NCBI GenBank assembly: GCA_018713115.1 | Contig: DVFS01000068.1 | Span: 1-57,983 of the forward strand | DNA from: Candidatus Galligastranaerophilus faecipullorum | GTDB taxonomy: Bacteria > Cyanobacteriota > Vampirovibrionia > Gastranaerophilales > Gastranaerophilaceae | Direction of reading: 5' to 3' | Length of the DNA stretch: 57,983 bases | Part shown: in pieces, positions 24,002 to 33,358 of the stretch | Numbering within the stretch: position 1 is the stretch's first letter | Layout of the letters: the number at the start of each line of letters is the position of its first letter | The notes under the pieces: generated by a model | Told to the model about the DNA's origin: nothing | Seen by the model: only the letters and a program-made list of their open reading frames with translations | Database searches by the model: none | Made by a program: the position numbers and the translations under genes

Positions 24002-24238
24002 TTAGTTTTCAAAAACATATCCGATAAGAGCAGCTTCTCTCGAGCGTTTGACCGCTTTAGCGAGCATTCTCTGGTGATATGCACAGTTTCCGGTGATTCT
24101 TCTGGGAAGAATTTTACCGGCTTCGGATAAAAATCTTTTTAATTTTGAAGTGTCTTTGTAGTCTAATGCTTCTACTTTATCGGCGCAGAAGCTGCAATTT
24201 TTTCTTTTTTTGCTGTCTTTCAGTGATTCTTTTGCCAT
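24002..24238 (-). CDS. rpsR: 30S ribosomal protein S18
   Basis: A small-subunit ribosomal protein that contacts S6. The 78 residues show CSFCADK near the start and GNCAYHQR in the middle, the zinc-binding (C+) version of S18. [19 protein letters not shown] is the highly conserved core. Third gene of the rpsF-ssb-rpsR operon, 28 bp after ssb. Confidence 0.96.
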   Translation of the reverse strand: MAKESLKDSKKRKNCSFCADKVEALDYKDTSKLKRFLSEAGKILPRRITGNCAYHQRMLAKAVKRSREAALIGYVFEN

Positions 24239-24266
24239 TTCTATTTCCTTTTCTTTATTTTATTTC

Positions 24267-24671
24267 TTAAAACGGTATTTCATCTTCGTCAATTAAATCT
24301 TCCGACATTTCTTCGGTCGAGAACTGAACCAGATTGCTTTCCTTGGCTGCTGTGCTTTGTGGACTTTGTGCGGATGTTCCCGAGATTTTCTCTACTGTTG
24401 AAGCGTTAATTTCAAAAATCTTTTTGTCTTTACCGCTTGTGGTTTTTACCGTATTTGTCTGTAATCTTCCTTCCACAAGAACACTGTCGCCCATTTTAAC
24501 CGTTTGTTCAACCGTTTCCGCGGAATTTCCGACTATAAAAACTCTTACCAGCGTTTCATCCTGAGGATTAGCGTCAATAGTGAAGCTTGTAATCGGCAGG
24601 TCGTTCTGGGTAAACCTTTTTTCGGGATTTTTTACAACTTTTCCGGTAATAAAAACTTTTGCTAGAGTCAT
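24267..24671 (-). CDS. ssb: Single-stranded DNA-binding protein
   Basis: It coats single-stranded DNA in replication and repair. The OB-fold is at about residues 1-100 (KVFITGKVVKNPEKRF at the start, RVFIVGNSAETVEQTV in the middle, GDSVLVEGRLQTN). A flexible linker leads to the acidic tip DEDEIPF that recruits partner proteins. At 134 residues it is compact. It lies 4 bp after rpsF, the usual order in many bacteria. Confidence 0.95.
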   Translation of the reverse strand: MTLAKVFITGKVVKNPEKRFTQNDLPITSFTIDANPQDETLVRVFIVGNSAETVEQTVKMGDSVLVEGRLQTNTVKTTSGKDKKIFEINASTVEKISGTSAQSPQSTAAKESNLVQFSTEEMSEDLIDEDEIPF

Positions 24672-24675
24672 TTTC

Positions 24676-24972
24676 CTACGCTTTCACGGCAGCTTGTTCG
24701 GTAAACATTGTTCGTATAACATTTTCGTTAAGCTTGAGCTGTCTTTTAAATTCCGCAACTTTGTCTGCTTCAAGATTTATTTTTAAAACAGCGATAAAGC
24801 CGTCTCTAAAGCCTTTTACATCATATGCTAATTTTTTTCTGCCCATTTTGTCAGTGTCAATGACGCTTCCGCCTAATGAGCTTACTGATTCTTCGATTCT
24901 GGCAATAACTTTATCTGCTTCATCATTATCTAAATTGGGTTTAATTGTTGCAAGCAGTTCGTATTTTTTCAT
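24676..24972 (-). CDS. rpsF: 30S ribosomal protein S6
   Basis: A primary-binding small-subunit protein and partner of S18. The N-terminus MKKYELLATIKPNLD, the GRKKLAYDVKGFRDGFI region and the end LNENVIRTMFTEQ fit the family. It is 98 residues. AAGGAG precedes the ATG by 6 nt. It is the first gene of the operon; in other bacteria S6-S18 regulate this leader, but no such structure was recognised here. Confidence 0.95.
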   Translation of the reverse strand: MKKYELLATIKPNLDNDEADKVIARIEESVSSLGGSVIDTDKMGRKKLAYDVKGFRDGFIAVLKINLEADKVAEFKRQLKLNENVIRTMFTEQAAVKA

Positions 24973-25061
24973 GGTTTCTCCTTATAGTACTTATGTTTGT
25001 TACAAAATGCTAGCACAAACATTTTTTTGAAACAACAAAAAACTTAACATATCTAAATATT

Positions 25062-25859
25062 TTATTTTTGAAAATATGTTCCTTCAAACACTTTTTTGGC
25101 GGGGCCTGTCATATAAACATTTTCACCTTTGTATTCAATTGTAAGTTCGCCGCCGGGGAGTTCTACGGTTACGGTATCATCAAGCAGACCTTTTAAAACT
25201 CCTGCAACCGTTGCCGCGCAGGCTCCTGTGCCGCAGGCAAGGGTTATGCCGCAGCCTCTTTCATACACGTCAAGCTGCATTCTTGCGCGGTTTTTAATTT
25301 TTACAAATTCCACATTTGTTTTCTGGGGAAAGAGTTTGTGCGGTTCAATTTTAGGCCCGTATTCGCGCGCCAGTGCGGCGCTGTCGTGTTCTGTAAAAAT
25401 TATGCAGTGCGGATTTCCCATGCTTATTGCCGATGCGCTAAAACCTTCGATAATAAAATTCTGCGGCGTTTGAGTATTAACGGGAATTTTTTGTGCCTCT
25501 AAAACCGGTTTTCCCATATCGACCCTAACCCTGCCGTCGCTTAAAATTTCAGGGGTTATTGTGCCCGCAAGTGTTTTAACCGAAAATTTATTTTTATTAA
25601 CAAGTTTGTGCGTGTATGCAAATTTTGCAAAGCAGCGAATGCCGTTTCCGCACATCTGTGCAATTGAACCGTCGGAGTTATAAAAATCCCAGCCTATGTC
25701 CGTGTCGTCTGTTTTTACGGGCGAGAAAAGCCCGTCCGCACCTATGCCGAAATTTCTGTCGCACATAAGTTTTGCAAGTTCCGAAGTTGCTTTTTCTTCA
25801 TTTAAAATTATAAAATCGTTACCAAGTCCCTGCCATTTTTCAAATTTAATCTCTTTCAT
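25062..25859 (-). CDS. dapF: Diaminopimelate epimerase
   Basis: It epimerises LL- to meso-diaminopimelate for lysine and peptidoglycan. The two catalytic cysteines are in MCGNGIRCFAKFAY and ACGTGACAATVAG. The N-terminus FEKWQGLGNDFI is the family signature, and at 265 residues it is normal. It overlaps the end of waaA by 14 bp, so envelope genes are co-transcribed: DUF4127, waaA, dapF. It shows that the wall contains meso-diaminopimelate, as in Gram-negatives and cyanobacteria. Confidence 0.95.
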   Translation of the reverse strand: MKEIKFEKWQGLGNDFIILNEEKATSELAKLMCDRNFGIGADGLFSPVKTDDTDIGWDFYNSDGSIAQMCGNGIRCFAKFAYTHKLVNKNKFSVKTLAGTITPEILSDGRVRVDMGKPVLEAQKIPVNTQTPQNFIIEGFSASAISMGNPHCIIFTEHDSAALAREYGPKIEPHKLFPQKTNVEFVKIKNRARMQLDVYERGCGITLACGTGACAATVAGVLKGLLDDTVTVELPGGELTIEYKGENVYMTGPAKKVFEGTYFQK

Positions 25860-27108
25860 ATTTTTCCCCGTTGAATTCTTTTAAGTACTTAATTGTAAAA
25901 TCCGTTGCACCGCGGTTTTTCTCCATTGCGCAAATGCAGCCTGATTTAACTTTTTCCATATAATTTCTGTCACTGAATAATTCAAAAATCTTTTCTTTAA
26001 GCTGTGTATAATTTTTAACTTTAAAAGCACAGTTCAGCTCGCAGAGGCTTTTGTATATATAGCGGAAATTTTTTATGTTTGGCCCCGTTATGGCGGGTTT
26101 GCCCCAGACTGTTGCTTCAAGCGGATTGTGTCCGCCGGTATTATTAAAACTTCCGCATATAACACAGACATCGGATGCAGAGTATACATTTCCAAGCTCG
26201 CCTGTGGTGTCAAGAATTATGACGTCATTATCATCAAAAGAGGCATTAGAGCTTCTTTTCCCCCATTTTAACAGTTTGGAATCAAGAATCTTTTCTATCT
26301 GCGGCACCTTTTCAAGGTGTCTGGGGGCAATAATAAGCTTTAAATCCGCGACAGAATTTTTCAAATCTCTGTAAGTGTTGATAAGACCGTTGTTTTCTTC
26401 CCCGTGGGTTGAGGCAAAAATCAGTACGTTTTTGTCAAATGTTTTAAATAAAAGCCGGTATTTGTGTTTTATGTATTCTTCGGGTGTTTTGAGGTCAAAT
26501 TTAATGTTGCCCGAAACCACGACCCTGTTTTTATCTGCACCTATATCTATAAATCTTTTCGCGTCATCTTCGCTTTGCGCAAGAATTCCGGCATAATTTT
26601 TCAGGACTTCTTTAAAGAAAAAAGACAATTTTTTGTAGCTTTTATATGTTCTCTCGGATATTCTTCCGTTTACGATAAAAAGCGGTATGGCAAGTTCTTT
26701 CATTCTTTTTGCAAAATTAGGCCAGATTTCGGTTTCGATAATTATTGCCATCTCGGGATTTATGGCATCAATTGCTCTGTTTACCGCATATTTTGTGTCG
26801 TACGGGAAATAGGTAATCATTTTACATTTGTCTTTGAGTTTGTTTTTTGCAAGTTCCTGACCCTGCGGGGTTGAAGTCGTAAGGACTATGTCGTATTTAA
26901 AATCACCCATTTTGTCTATCAATGTTGATGCAAGCATAACTTCGCCCACAGATACGGCATGTATCCATATTGTTCGGTTTAAAAACTTAAAGCCGTAATT
27001 TCCGAACTTTTCTTTTTTGCCTGCCCTAATTTTTTTTGAAAAGATTCCCAGAATATATATTGCCGGTACAAAAAATATGTTATATATCAGATTGTATATC
27101 GTTAACAT
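25846..27108 (-). CDS. waaA: 3-deoxy-D-manno-octulosonic acid (Kdo) transferase
   Basis: It adds Kdo to the lipid A precursor at the inner membrane, the start of the LPS core. One N-terminal membrane anchor (NLIYNIFFVPAIYILGI) is followed by IWIHAVSVGEVMLA with the conserved Glu, TSTPQGQELA, and the GT-B nucleotide-binding half with FASTHGEEN, IIAPRHLEK and GGHNPLEA. It is 420 residues, typical. Its presence implies a lipopolysaccharide outer membrane. It overlaps the upstream DUF4127 gene by 29 bp. Confidence 0.93.
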   Translation of the reverse strand: MLTIYNLIYNIFFVPAIYILGIFSKKIRAGKKEKFGNYGFKFLNRTIWIHAVSVGEVMLASTLIDKMGDFKYDIVLTTSTPQGQELAKNKLKDKCKMITYFPYDTKYAVNRAIDAINPEMAIIIETEIWPNFAKRMKELAIPLFIVNGRISERTYKSYKKLSFFFKEVLKNYAGILAQSEDDAKRFIDIGADKNRVVVSGNIKFDLKTPEEYIKHKYRLLFKTFDKNVLIFASTHGEENNGLINTYRDLKNSVADLKLIIAPRHLEKVPQIEKILDSKLLKWGKRSSNASFDDNDVIILDTTGELGNVYSASDVCVICGSFNNTGGHNPLEATVWGKPAITGPNIKNFRYIYKSLCELNCAFKVKNYTQLKEKIFELFSDRNYMEKVKSGCICAMEKNRGATDFTIKYLKEFNGEKYERD

Positions 27109-28498
27109 TTATCTCTACCTCAAAACTTCTCTCCCACGGGAGTGAATAGCAAACGTTATTATAATCAAAATTTAAATATTTTGCGATTTTTTCTTCGTAA
27201 ATTTTCAAATCCGCTATCTTTGCTTCAAGCGCTTCTTTAAAGTCCGGGGCACCCTCCCTTACATATTTTCTTATGTCCGTTTGATATGCCCAATCATCCA
27301 AAAGTCTTATAAACATGAGCTTTTTAAACGCGTATTCATCATACGTACCGTTTTTTTTCGCTAAAAATTTAACAAGTGCGCTTAATATAGCACAGCCTGC
27401 CGAGTTTGCACTGGTGTTGTAGCCGCAGTACCCAAGCAGATTTTCATCAAAACCATATGCCAGCATTTGCCCTATAAGTCCTTTATCCGAGCCGTTGGCA
27501 TTTGAAATATCCGCAGTGAAATATTTGCCCTCAGGAGGTAAAAACGGTTTTGTGAGTGCATTAATGCGCTCACCCAAAACATAGTCCCCCTGCTCGGATT
27601 CAAAGTTGTTTACAAACATTTTAATCCTGCCGCCCTTCAGGACTCTGCACCCTGCAAGGTTAAGCTGTCCTTCAATGCAGTCTTTTACGCTTATATCTTC
27701 ATAGCGTGAGATTTTATCGGTTTTATCGGGATATGTGTACACAGGCTCTATTTCAATATTTTCATTTTTTGCCAGCGCTCTTGCAAGAAGCGTCAGAGGG
27801 ATTTCATCAGCGCCTGTTTTAATAAACGCGTTTAAATTCCTTTTTTTAATTTCTTCTCCCAGAAATTCCGCTTCTTCTACATTCAGTCCGTATTGCCCTG
27901 TGTCATCTTTTGAAAAAACCAGTGTATCAAGAGTTTTATCCTCAACCCAGTCCAGATAGAGCTTGTTTATTTCAAAATTTCTTTTCCTTGTTTCAAGATA
28001 ATCATCAAGAATCTCCTGCGGCACCTGATTGTACACACAGTTGTAGCTTTTTTCTTTTCTTGATTTGTGCTGGTAGTACGAAAATTCAAATATTCTTTTA
28101 CCCCACTGAGCCCAGTATTCTTTTTCTTCTTCGTTTATATTATTGTTTGAAATTCTCATAATGCTTGAGAAGGCATATACCTGCGAGGCTTTTTGTTTGA
28201 TTATTTCTTTAAATTTAGTAATTCTTTCTTTGATTGAGGAAAAATCATTATTGCATCTTCTTGAGCTTACAAGCCCGCCATACGCTATTGTGTCAAGTGA
28301 AATGACAAGTACGTCAACCTTTTCAAGGTTTTTAAGAAAATTGTATATCCCCTCCGTATCCGCGCTTGAAGTTAAACCGCCAAGGAGTTTTCTTTGCGGC
28401 ATAAAAAGTTTTATGTCTTTATCCTGTGCCAGAATATCTTTTATGAGGCTATAGCATATGGGACGGTTGTCTATAGGAATAACGGCTGTTTTTTTCAT
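27080..28498 (-). CDS. DUF4127 family protein
   Basis: A 472-residue cytoplasmic protein whose start VIPIDNRPICYSL, KLLGGLTSSAD, SLDTIAYGGLVSSRR and the central IKTGADEIPLTLLARAL match DUF4127. The activity of the family is not known; the conserved DxRP and TGADE motifs suggest an enzyme. It begins an operon with waaA and dapF, so a role linked to the envelope is possible but inferred. It is divergent from the murF operon with about 70 bp between. Confidence 0.8.
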   Translation of the reverse strand: MKKTAVIPIDNRPICYSLIKDILAQDKDIKLFMPQRKLLGGLTSSADTEGIYNFLKNLEKVDVLVISLDTIAYGGLVSSRRCNNDFSSIKERITKFKEIIKQKASQVYAFSSIMRISNNNINEEEKEYWAQWGKRIFEFSYYQHKSRKEKSYNCVYNQVPQEILDDYLETRKRNFEINKLYLDWVEDKTLDTLVFSKDDTGQYGLNVEEAEFLGEEIKKRNLNAFIKTGADEIPLTLLARALAKNENIEIEPVYTYPDKTDKISRYEDISVKDCIEGQLNLAGCRVLKGGRIKMFVNNFESEQGDYVLGERINALTKPFLPPEGKYFTADISNANGSDKGLIGQMLAYGFDENLLGYCGYNTSANSAGCAILSALVKFLAKKNGTYDEYAFKKLMFIRLLDDWAYQTDIRKYVREGAPDFKEALEAKIADLKIYEEKIAKYLNFDYNNVCYSLPWERSFEVEINVNDIQSDI

Positions 28499-28582
28499 AA
28501 AATTTATTTTACATCATTTTCTGTTTGATTTACAATTGTTTCAAAATAAAATCAATCTTTTACAGTTGTTTTGGAGAATAAC

Positions 28583-29902
28583 TTGAAGTTCACGTTAGAT
28601 GAAATAATAAAGTGTACGGACGCAAAAGTTCTTTATCAAAAGGATATCTCGGGCGAATTTGAGATTTCTACCGATACAAGAAAGCTTAAAGAAGGAAATG
28701 TTTATCTGCCTCTGCGCGGTGAGAACTATGACGGGCATAACTTTATTTCAAAGGCTCTTGAAGCCGGTGCTAGAGGGTATTTTACACAGGACAAATTCAA
28801 AGTTGACAAAAATGCGGATTTTGTACTTCTTGTTGAAAATTCACTGGTTGCATATTTAAAACTTGCCAATTATATAAGAAATAAAATTAACCCCAAAGTT
28901 GTGGCAATAACGGGTTCATCAGGCAAAACAACGACCAAGGAAATGCTCTACAGCGTATTTTCAACAACTTATAAAACGCACAAGACTTATCTCAATCATA
29001 ATAATGAAATCGGTCTTTGTGAAACTATGTTTACCATGCCGGAAGATTGTGAAGTTGCCGTTATAGAGATGGGTATGCGCAATCTGGGCGAGATTGAGCT
29101 TTTGTCCTCATACTCTGAGCCTGATATCGGAATAATTACCAATATAGGTTCTGCACATGTTGAGCGCCTCGGGAATTTGAAAAATATTGCCGTTGCAAAG
29201 TGCGAGATAGCTTCCGGGCTTAAAAAAGACGGCGTATTCATAAGTCCTGATTCATCCAGGATTAAAGAGAATTTAAAATACGAAGGCGAAAAGATTTTTA
29301 CGGATTTTTCAAAAACTTCCAACGTTAAAATAAGCATTGCACACAGTGAATTTCGATACGAAAATACGGATTTTGTGCTCAATGTTGAAGGTGATTACAA
29401 CATTGAAAACGCGCTGCTTGTAATAGAGGCGGCAAAAAAACTCAATATTCCCGTTGAAAAAATAAAAGAGGGGCTGTTTAATTATAAGCCTATTGAAAAA
29501 CGCTGGGAAGTAAGCGAAGTGAAAGGTTTAACCTTTATTAACGACAGTTACAATGCAAACCCCGAGTCTATGAAGGCGGTTTTAAAAACGTTTCTTTCCG
29601 TGTATAACCCCCCTCTGGTGCTGGTGCTTGGAAATATGGGGGAGCTGGGCAAGGATGAGATTGCATACCACAAAGAAATAGGCGAGTTTTTATGCTCATA
29701 TAAAAACGTAAAACTTCTTACTGTGGGCAATCTGGCAAAATATATTCTGAGAAACTCAATGCTTGAGGGTGTTGAATTTGAGACAAATTTTGAATGCGCA
29801 AAATACATTTTGAACAATATTGAAAAGGGCTCTACAATTTTACTTAAAGCCTCACGCGCCATGAAATTTGAAGAAATCATAGAAATGGTGGGCAGATTAT
29901 GA
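28583..29902 (+). CDS. murF: UDP-N-acetylmuramoyl-tripeptide-D-Ala-D-Ala ligase MurF
   Basis: It adds D-Ala-D-Ala to the peptidoglycan precursor in the cytoplasm. The N domain carries DTRKLKEGNVYLPLRGENYDG, the P-loop is ITGSSGKTTTKEM, then YLNHNNEIGL, the carbamyl-lysine region EMGMRNLGEI, and DSYNANPESM in the C domain. All are MurF-specific. The TTG at 28583 is chosen because GGAG lies 6 nt upstream; an earlier in-frame TTG at 28571 overlaps that site. First gene of murF-mraY-murD-ftsW-murG-folC. Compare the two divergent MurF-like genes at 52-55 kb. Confidence 0.94.
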   Translation: MKFTLDEIIKCTDAKVLYQKDISGEFEISTDTRKLKEGNVYLPLRGENYDGHNFISKALEAGARGYFTQDKFKVDKNADFVLLVENSLVAYLKLANYIRNKINPKVVAITGSSGKTTTKEMLYSVFSTTYKTHKTYLNHNNEIGLCETMFTMPEDCEVAVIEMGMRNLGEIELLSSYSEPDIGIITNIGSAHVERLGNLKNIAVAKCEIASGLKKDGVFISPDSSRIKENLKYEGEKIFTDFSKTSNVKISIAHSEFRYENTDFVLNVEGDYNIENALLVIEAAKKLNIPVEKIKEGLFNYKPIEKRWEVSEVKGLTFINDSYNANPESMKAVLKTFLSVYNPPLVLVLGNMGELGKDEIAYHKEIGEFLCSYKNVKLLTVGNLAKYILRNSMLEGVEFETNFECAKYILNNIEKGSTILLKASRAMKFEEIIEMVGRL

Positions 29903-30873
29903 TTATGATGAGCGTTTCGGCATTAATTGCTCTGGTTCTGGCACTTTTGCTCGGTGTTCCGTACCTTGCATTTATGAAGAAAAAAATGTACGGGCAATAC
30001 ATAAGAGAAGAGGTTGCTCAGCTGCATGCACAAAAAAATAAAACCCCGACAACAGGCGGTGTATTTCTTGTAATTTCAATTCTGGCCGCTTCTTTGATTA
30101 CTCTTTTTATGGCACAGCAAACAACAACGGGTGCGCTTATTGTGCTTATGACCCTTATTTTCTATGCATTTACGGGTTTTGAAGATGACATTAAAAAGAT
30201 TAAAGCACATCAGAATCTGGGGCTCTCGGCAAGAGGGAAACTGCTTCTTCAGGTAGCAGTATCAATGCTTCCGGCTTTTTATTTAATATTTTCGGGCAGA
30301 ACGGAGATAACTTTTTTAAATTTCTCTTTTGATTTAGGCTGGTTTTATCCGCTTTTTGCGGTTTTTATGATAGTCGGTTCTTCAAATGCGCTTAATCTGA
30401 CAGACGGTCTTGACGGTCTTGCTGCAAGCTGTTCGGTATTTGCATTCGGCGCATGTGCAATTATTTCTAAATTAAACGGTTATACCGATCTTGCAATCAT
30501 ATCCGCGGCAACAAGTGCTGCGTGTCTCGGGTTTTTATATTTTAATAAAAACCCCGCCAAAATTTTTATGGGCGACACGGGTTCGCTTGCACTGGGCGGA
30601 CTCCTTGCAACCATTGCAATTATGGGAAAATTTGAACTCTGGCTTATCCCTGCGGGGATTCTATTTATATGTGAAACACTCTCTGTTATGATTCAGGTGA
30701 CAAGTTTCCGCCTGACCGGCAAAAGAGTATTTAAAATGAGTCCCGTCCACCACCATTTTGAACTTTGCGGCTGGGGCGAAAAGAAAATTGTTTTTATTTT
30801 CGCACTGACTTCCGCAATAGGTGGTGCGCTTGCGATAGCAGGGTTTTATGTCCAAAAGATTATCGGGAATTAA
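29899..30873 (+). CDS. mraY: Phospho-N-acetylmuramoyl-pentapeptide transferase MraY
   Basis: An inner-membrane enzyme that makes lipid I from UDP-MurNAc-pentapeptide and undecaprenyl phosphate. It has about ten hydrophobic helices, the KTPTTGGVF loop, LNLTDGLDGLA with the catalytic Asp residues, GDTGSLALGG and the HHH motif in PVHHHFELCGW. It is 324 residues. It overlaps murF by four bases. Confidence 0.95.
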   Translation: MIMMSVSALIALVLALLLGVPYLAFMKKKMYGQYIREEVAQLHAQKNKTPTTGGVFLVISILAASLITLFMAQQTTTGALIVLMTLIFYAFTGFEDDIKKIKAHQNLGLSARGKLLLQVAVSMLPAFYLIFSGRTEITFLNFSFDLGWFYPLFAVFMIVGSSNALNLTDGLDGLAASCSVFAFGACAIISKLNGYTDLAIISAATSAACLGFLYFNKNPAKIFMGDTGSLALGGLLATIAIMGKFELWLIPAGILFICETLSVMIQVTSFRLTGKRVFKMSPVHHHFELCGWGEKKIVFIFALTSAIGGALAIAGFYVQKIIGN

Positions 30874-30876
30874 ACA

Positions 30877-32235
30877 ATGAACAAAAAAGTTTTGGTTGTA
30901 GGTTTTTCGGTTACGGGGGCTGCCTGTGCAAAATACCTAAGCGGTAAATATGACGTTTATTTAACCGACTCGGCGGAACAAAAGCCGGAAGACGCCCCGG
31001 CGATTGATAAACTTAAGCTGCTTAATGTAAAATTTGAGTTTGGCTCTCACAGCGATGAATTTATTAAAGACAGCTCATTTGCAATTATCAGCCCTTCAAT
31101 ACCGCGTGATGCACTTATTTTAAAAAAACTTGAAGCACTGGGTATTGAGTATTTTTCCGATATTGAATTTTGCGCAAGAGAAACTGCGGGTAAAAAATCA
31201 ACGAAAATTGTCCTTATTACGGGCACTAACGGGAAAACAACCACAACACTTTTGACTTCGCATATTTTTGAAACAAACTTCAATGCTCCGGCCTGCGGAA
31301 ATGTAGGTGTGTCGCCCGTTGAATATTTAAACTCCGACCCTGATTATCTTGTGACAGAAGCAAGTTCTTACCAGCTTAACTATTCAAAGGAACTTAAGCC
31401 TGAAATTGCTATTTTTACCAATCTGACACCTGATCATCTTTCCTGGCACGGGGGGTTTGAAGAGTACTTTGAGGCAAAGGCTGCAGTATTTAAAAGAATG
31501 GATAAAACCTGCCATGCGATTTTAAATTTTGATGATGAAACGGTAAGAAAATTATCGTGCGAACTTAAAACCAATGTCCACTTTTTTGCTCTTGATAAGG
31601 CTGCATTGGATACTGTTGAAGGTAATGCTTATATAGATTGCGGGGCAATTTTTTATTCGGGAGAGAAGATTATAGATGTGAAAGATGTCCCCATTGTGGG
31701 TAATCATAACCTTCAAAATGTGATGTGCTCGGTTATAGCGGCTAAAATCGCCGGTATTAAAACAGATGATATAACAGGTGCAATAAAAACTTTCAAGGCG
31801 CCTGCGCACAGATGCGAGTTTATCAGAATGCTTGATGATACAGCATATTATAATGATTCAAAGGCAACAAACCCCGAAGCATCCATTGTGGCGATAAATT
31901 CTTTTGAGGGTAAAAAGGTTGTGCTTATTGCAGGCGGCAGAGACAAAAACACCTCTCTTAGCGAGTTTATAAAATCCGTAAAAGAAAGAATTTCAAAAGT
32001 TGTGCTGATAGGCGAGGCAACGGAGCGCTTTATGGATGAGCTTTATAACAGCGGCTATACCAATATAGTGCATGCGCAGTCGCTTGAGGAAGCTATTGAC
32101 CTTGCGAGCCTGGATAAGCCTGATGTAGTGCTTCTCTCGCCCGCCTGTGCAAGTTTTGATATGTTTAAAAATTATGAGGAGAGAGGGGAGGCTTTCAGGC
32201 GCTATGTCCTATCAAAGAAGCAACTCGTATCATGA
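30877..32235 (+). CDS. murD: UDP-N-acetylmuramoylalanine-D-glutamate ligase MurD
   Basis: It adds D-glutamate to UDP-MurNAc-L-Ala. A Rossmann-like N domain (VVGFSVTGAACAKYL) precedes the P-loop ITGTNGKTTTTLL; TEASSYQL, TPDHLSWHG and the C-domain YNDSKATNPEA are MurD-specific. It is 452 residues. It lies 3 bp after mraY and its end overlaps ftsW by 32 bp. Confidence 0.95.
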   Translation: MNKKVLVVGFSVTGAACAKYLSGKYDVYLTDSAEQKPEDAPAIDKLKLLNVKFEFGSHSDEFIKDSSFAIISPSIPRDALILKKLEALGIEYFSDIEFCARETAGKKSTKIVLITGTNGKTTTTLLTSHIFETNFNAPACGNVGVSPVEYLNSDPDYLVTEASSYQLNYSKELKPEIAIFTNLTPDHLSWHGGFEEYFEAKAAVFKRMDKTCHAILNFDDETVRKLSCELKTNVHFFALDKAALDTVEGNAYIDCGAIFYSGEKIIDVKDVPIVGNHNLQNVMCSVIAAKIAGIKTDDITGAIKTFKAPAHRCEFIRMLDDTAYYNDSKATNPEASIVAINSFEGKKVVLIAGGRDKNTSLSEFIKSVKERISKVVLIGEATERFMDELYNSGYTNIVHAQSLEEAIDLASLDKPDVVLLSPACASFDMFKNYEERGEAFRRYVLSKKQLVS

Positions 32236-33358
32236 CAGGGATTCAGGCAGTAACTATATAATTTCACAGCCTGACAGCACTCTTGTAACGGTTGTAATTT
32301 TCCTTGTGGTAATAGGAATTATGGCAATTTTTTCCGCAGGTTCGCCAAGGGCTATTGCAAGCGGCGACAATCCGCTTATATTTACAATAAAGCAGCTCGC
32401 CTGGCTTGTTGCGGGGGTTATAAGCGCTTCATTTCTTTCAAGGTATGACTATAAAAACCTTAAAATCTGGGCTATGCCGGCATGTGCTTTTGTGCTTATA
32501 CTCTTGCTTCTGGTGCAGTTTTCGCCTTTGGGGCTTATGGTGAATGAAGCAAAAAGATGGCTTGCCGTAGGCCCGCTGCAGTTTCAGCCTTCCGAGCTTG
32601 CAAAGCCTGCCGTTGTACTTGCTTTTGCTTCTTTGTTTTCAGGTAACATAAATATTTTTGAGGACAGGAAATTTCCGTTTTACATTCTTTTTGGCGCCAT
32701 GCTGTTTCTTATTTTAAAACAGCCTAACCTTTCCATGGTTATATTGCTTTGTATGACAAGCGTTGTTATGTATTTTGCAGCAGGCGGCAGAATAAAAACA
32801 ATACTTGCAGCCTTTGCGGCAGCAGTCCCGGTGTTTGCTTTTTCGATTTTAGGTTATCAAAAACAAAGAATTCTTGTGTGGCTTGATCCGCAAAAAGACC
32901 CTCATAATGCGGGATATAACATTATTCAATCTCTTGTAGCCTTCGCAGGCGGCGGATTTTTCGGGGTAGGATTCGGAAACTCAAAACAAAAACTATCCTG
33001 GCTTCCCGAAGGGCATACGGATTTTATTTTTGCGGTAATAGCGGAAGAGTTCGGATTTTTGGGGTGCTTTTTTATAATCTGCCTTTTTGCCATGTTTGCA
33101 TACCGCGGTTTTATTGTGGCTAAAAGATGTCCCGATATGTTCGGCAAGCTTCTTGCCGTGGGTATTACTTTTTCCATATGTTTTCAGGCGCTTATGAATA
33201 TCTCGGTTGCAAGCTCTTTTCTGCCTGCAACGGGCATTCCTCTTCCCTTTATAAGTTACGGCGGTTCATCACTGTTTGTTTCTCTTTGTATGTTTGGTGT
33301 ATTGTTAAATATATCTAAAAAAAGAGTTCAGAGGATAAAACCCTATGCACCGTATTAA
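32204..33358 (+). CDS. ftsW: Lipid II polymerase / cell-division protein FtsW
   Basis: A SEDS-family membrane glycosyltransferase of septal peptidoglycan. About ten hydrophobic helices follow a polar N-terminus of 30 residues; AKRWLAVGPLQFQPSELAK and the C-terminal LPATGIPLPFISYGGSS are the family hallmarks. The ATG at 32204 is preferred over longer forms because GAGGGGAG precedes it, though the 13-nt spacing is long. Its place between murD and murG favours FtsW over RodA. Confidence 0.9.
   Translation: MSYQRSNSYHDRDSGSNYIISQPDSTLVTVVIFLVVIGIMAIFSAGSPRAIASGDNPLIFTIKQLAWLVAGVISASFLSRYDYKNLKIWAMPACAFVLILLLLVQFSPLGLMVNEAKRWLAVGPLQFQPSELAKPAVVLAFASLFSGNINIFEDRKFPFYILFGAMLFLILKQPNLSMVILLCMTSVVMYFAAGGRIKTILAAFAAAVPVFAFSILGYQKQRILVWLDPQKDPHNAGYNIIQSLVAFAGGGFFGVGFGNSKQKLSWLPEGHTDFIFAVIAEEFGFLGCFFIICLFAMFAYRGFIVAKRCPDMFGKLLAVGITFSICFQALMNISVASSFLPATGIPLPFISYGGSSLFVSLCMFGVLLNISKKRVQRIKPYAPY

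Noticed and set aside
16182..30873. Many long open frames on the strand opposite the purine and cell-wall genes
   Set aside because: They have no ribosome sites, low-complexity Ser/Phe-rich translations and lie antisense to clearly identified genes.
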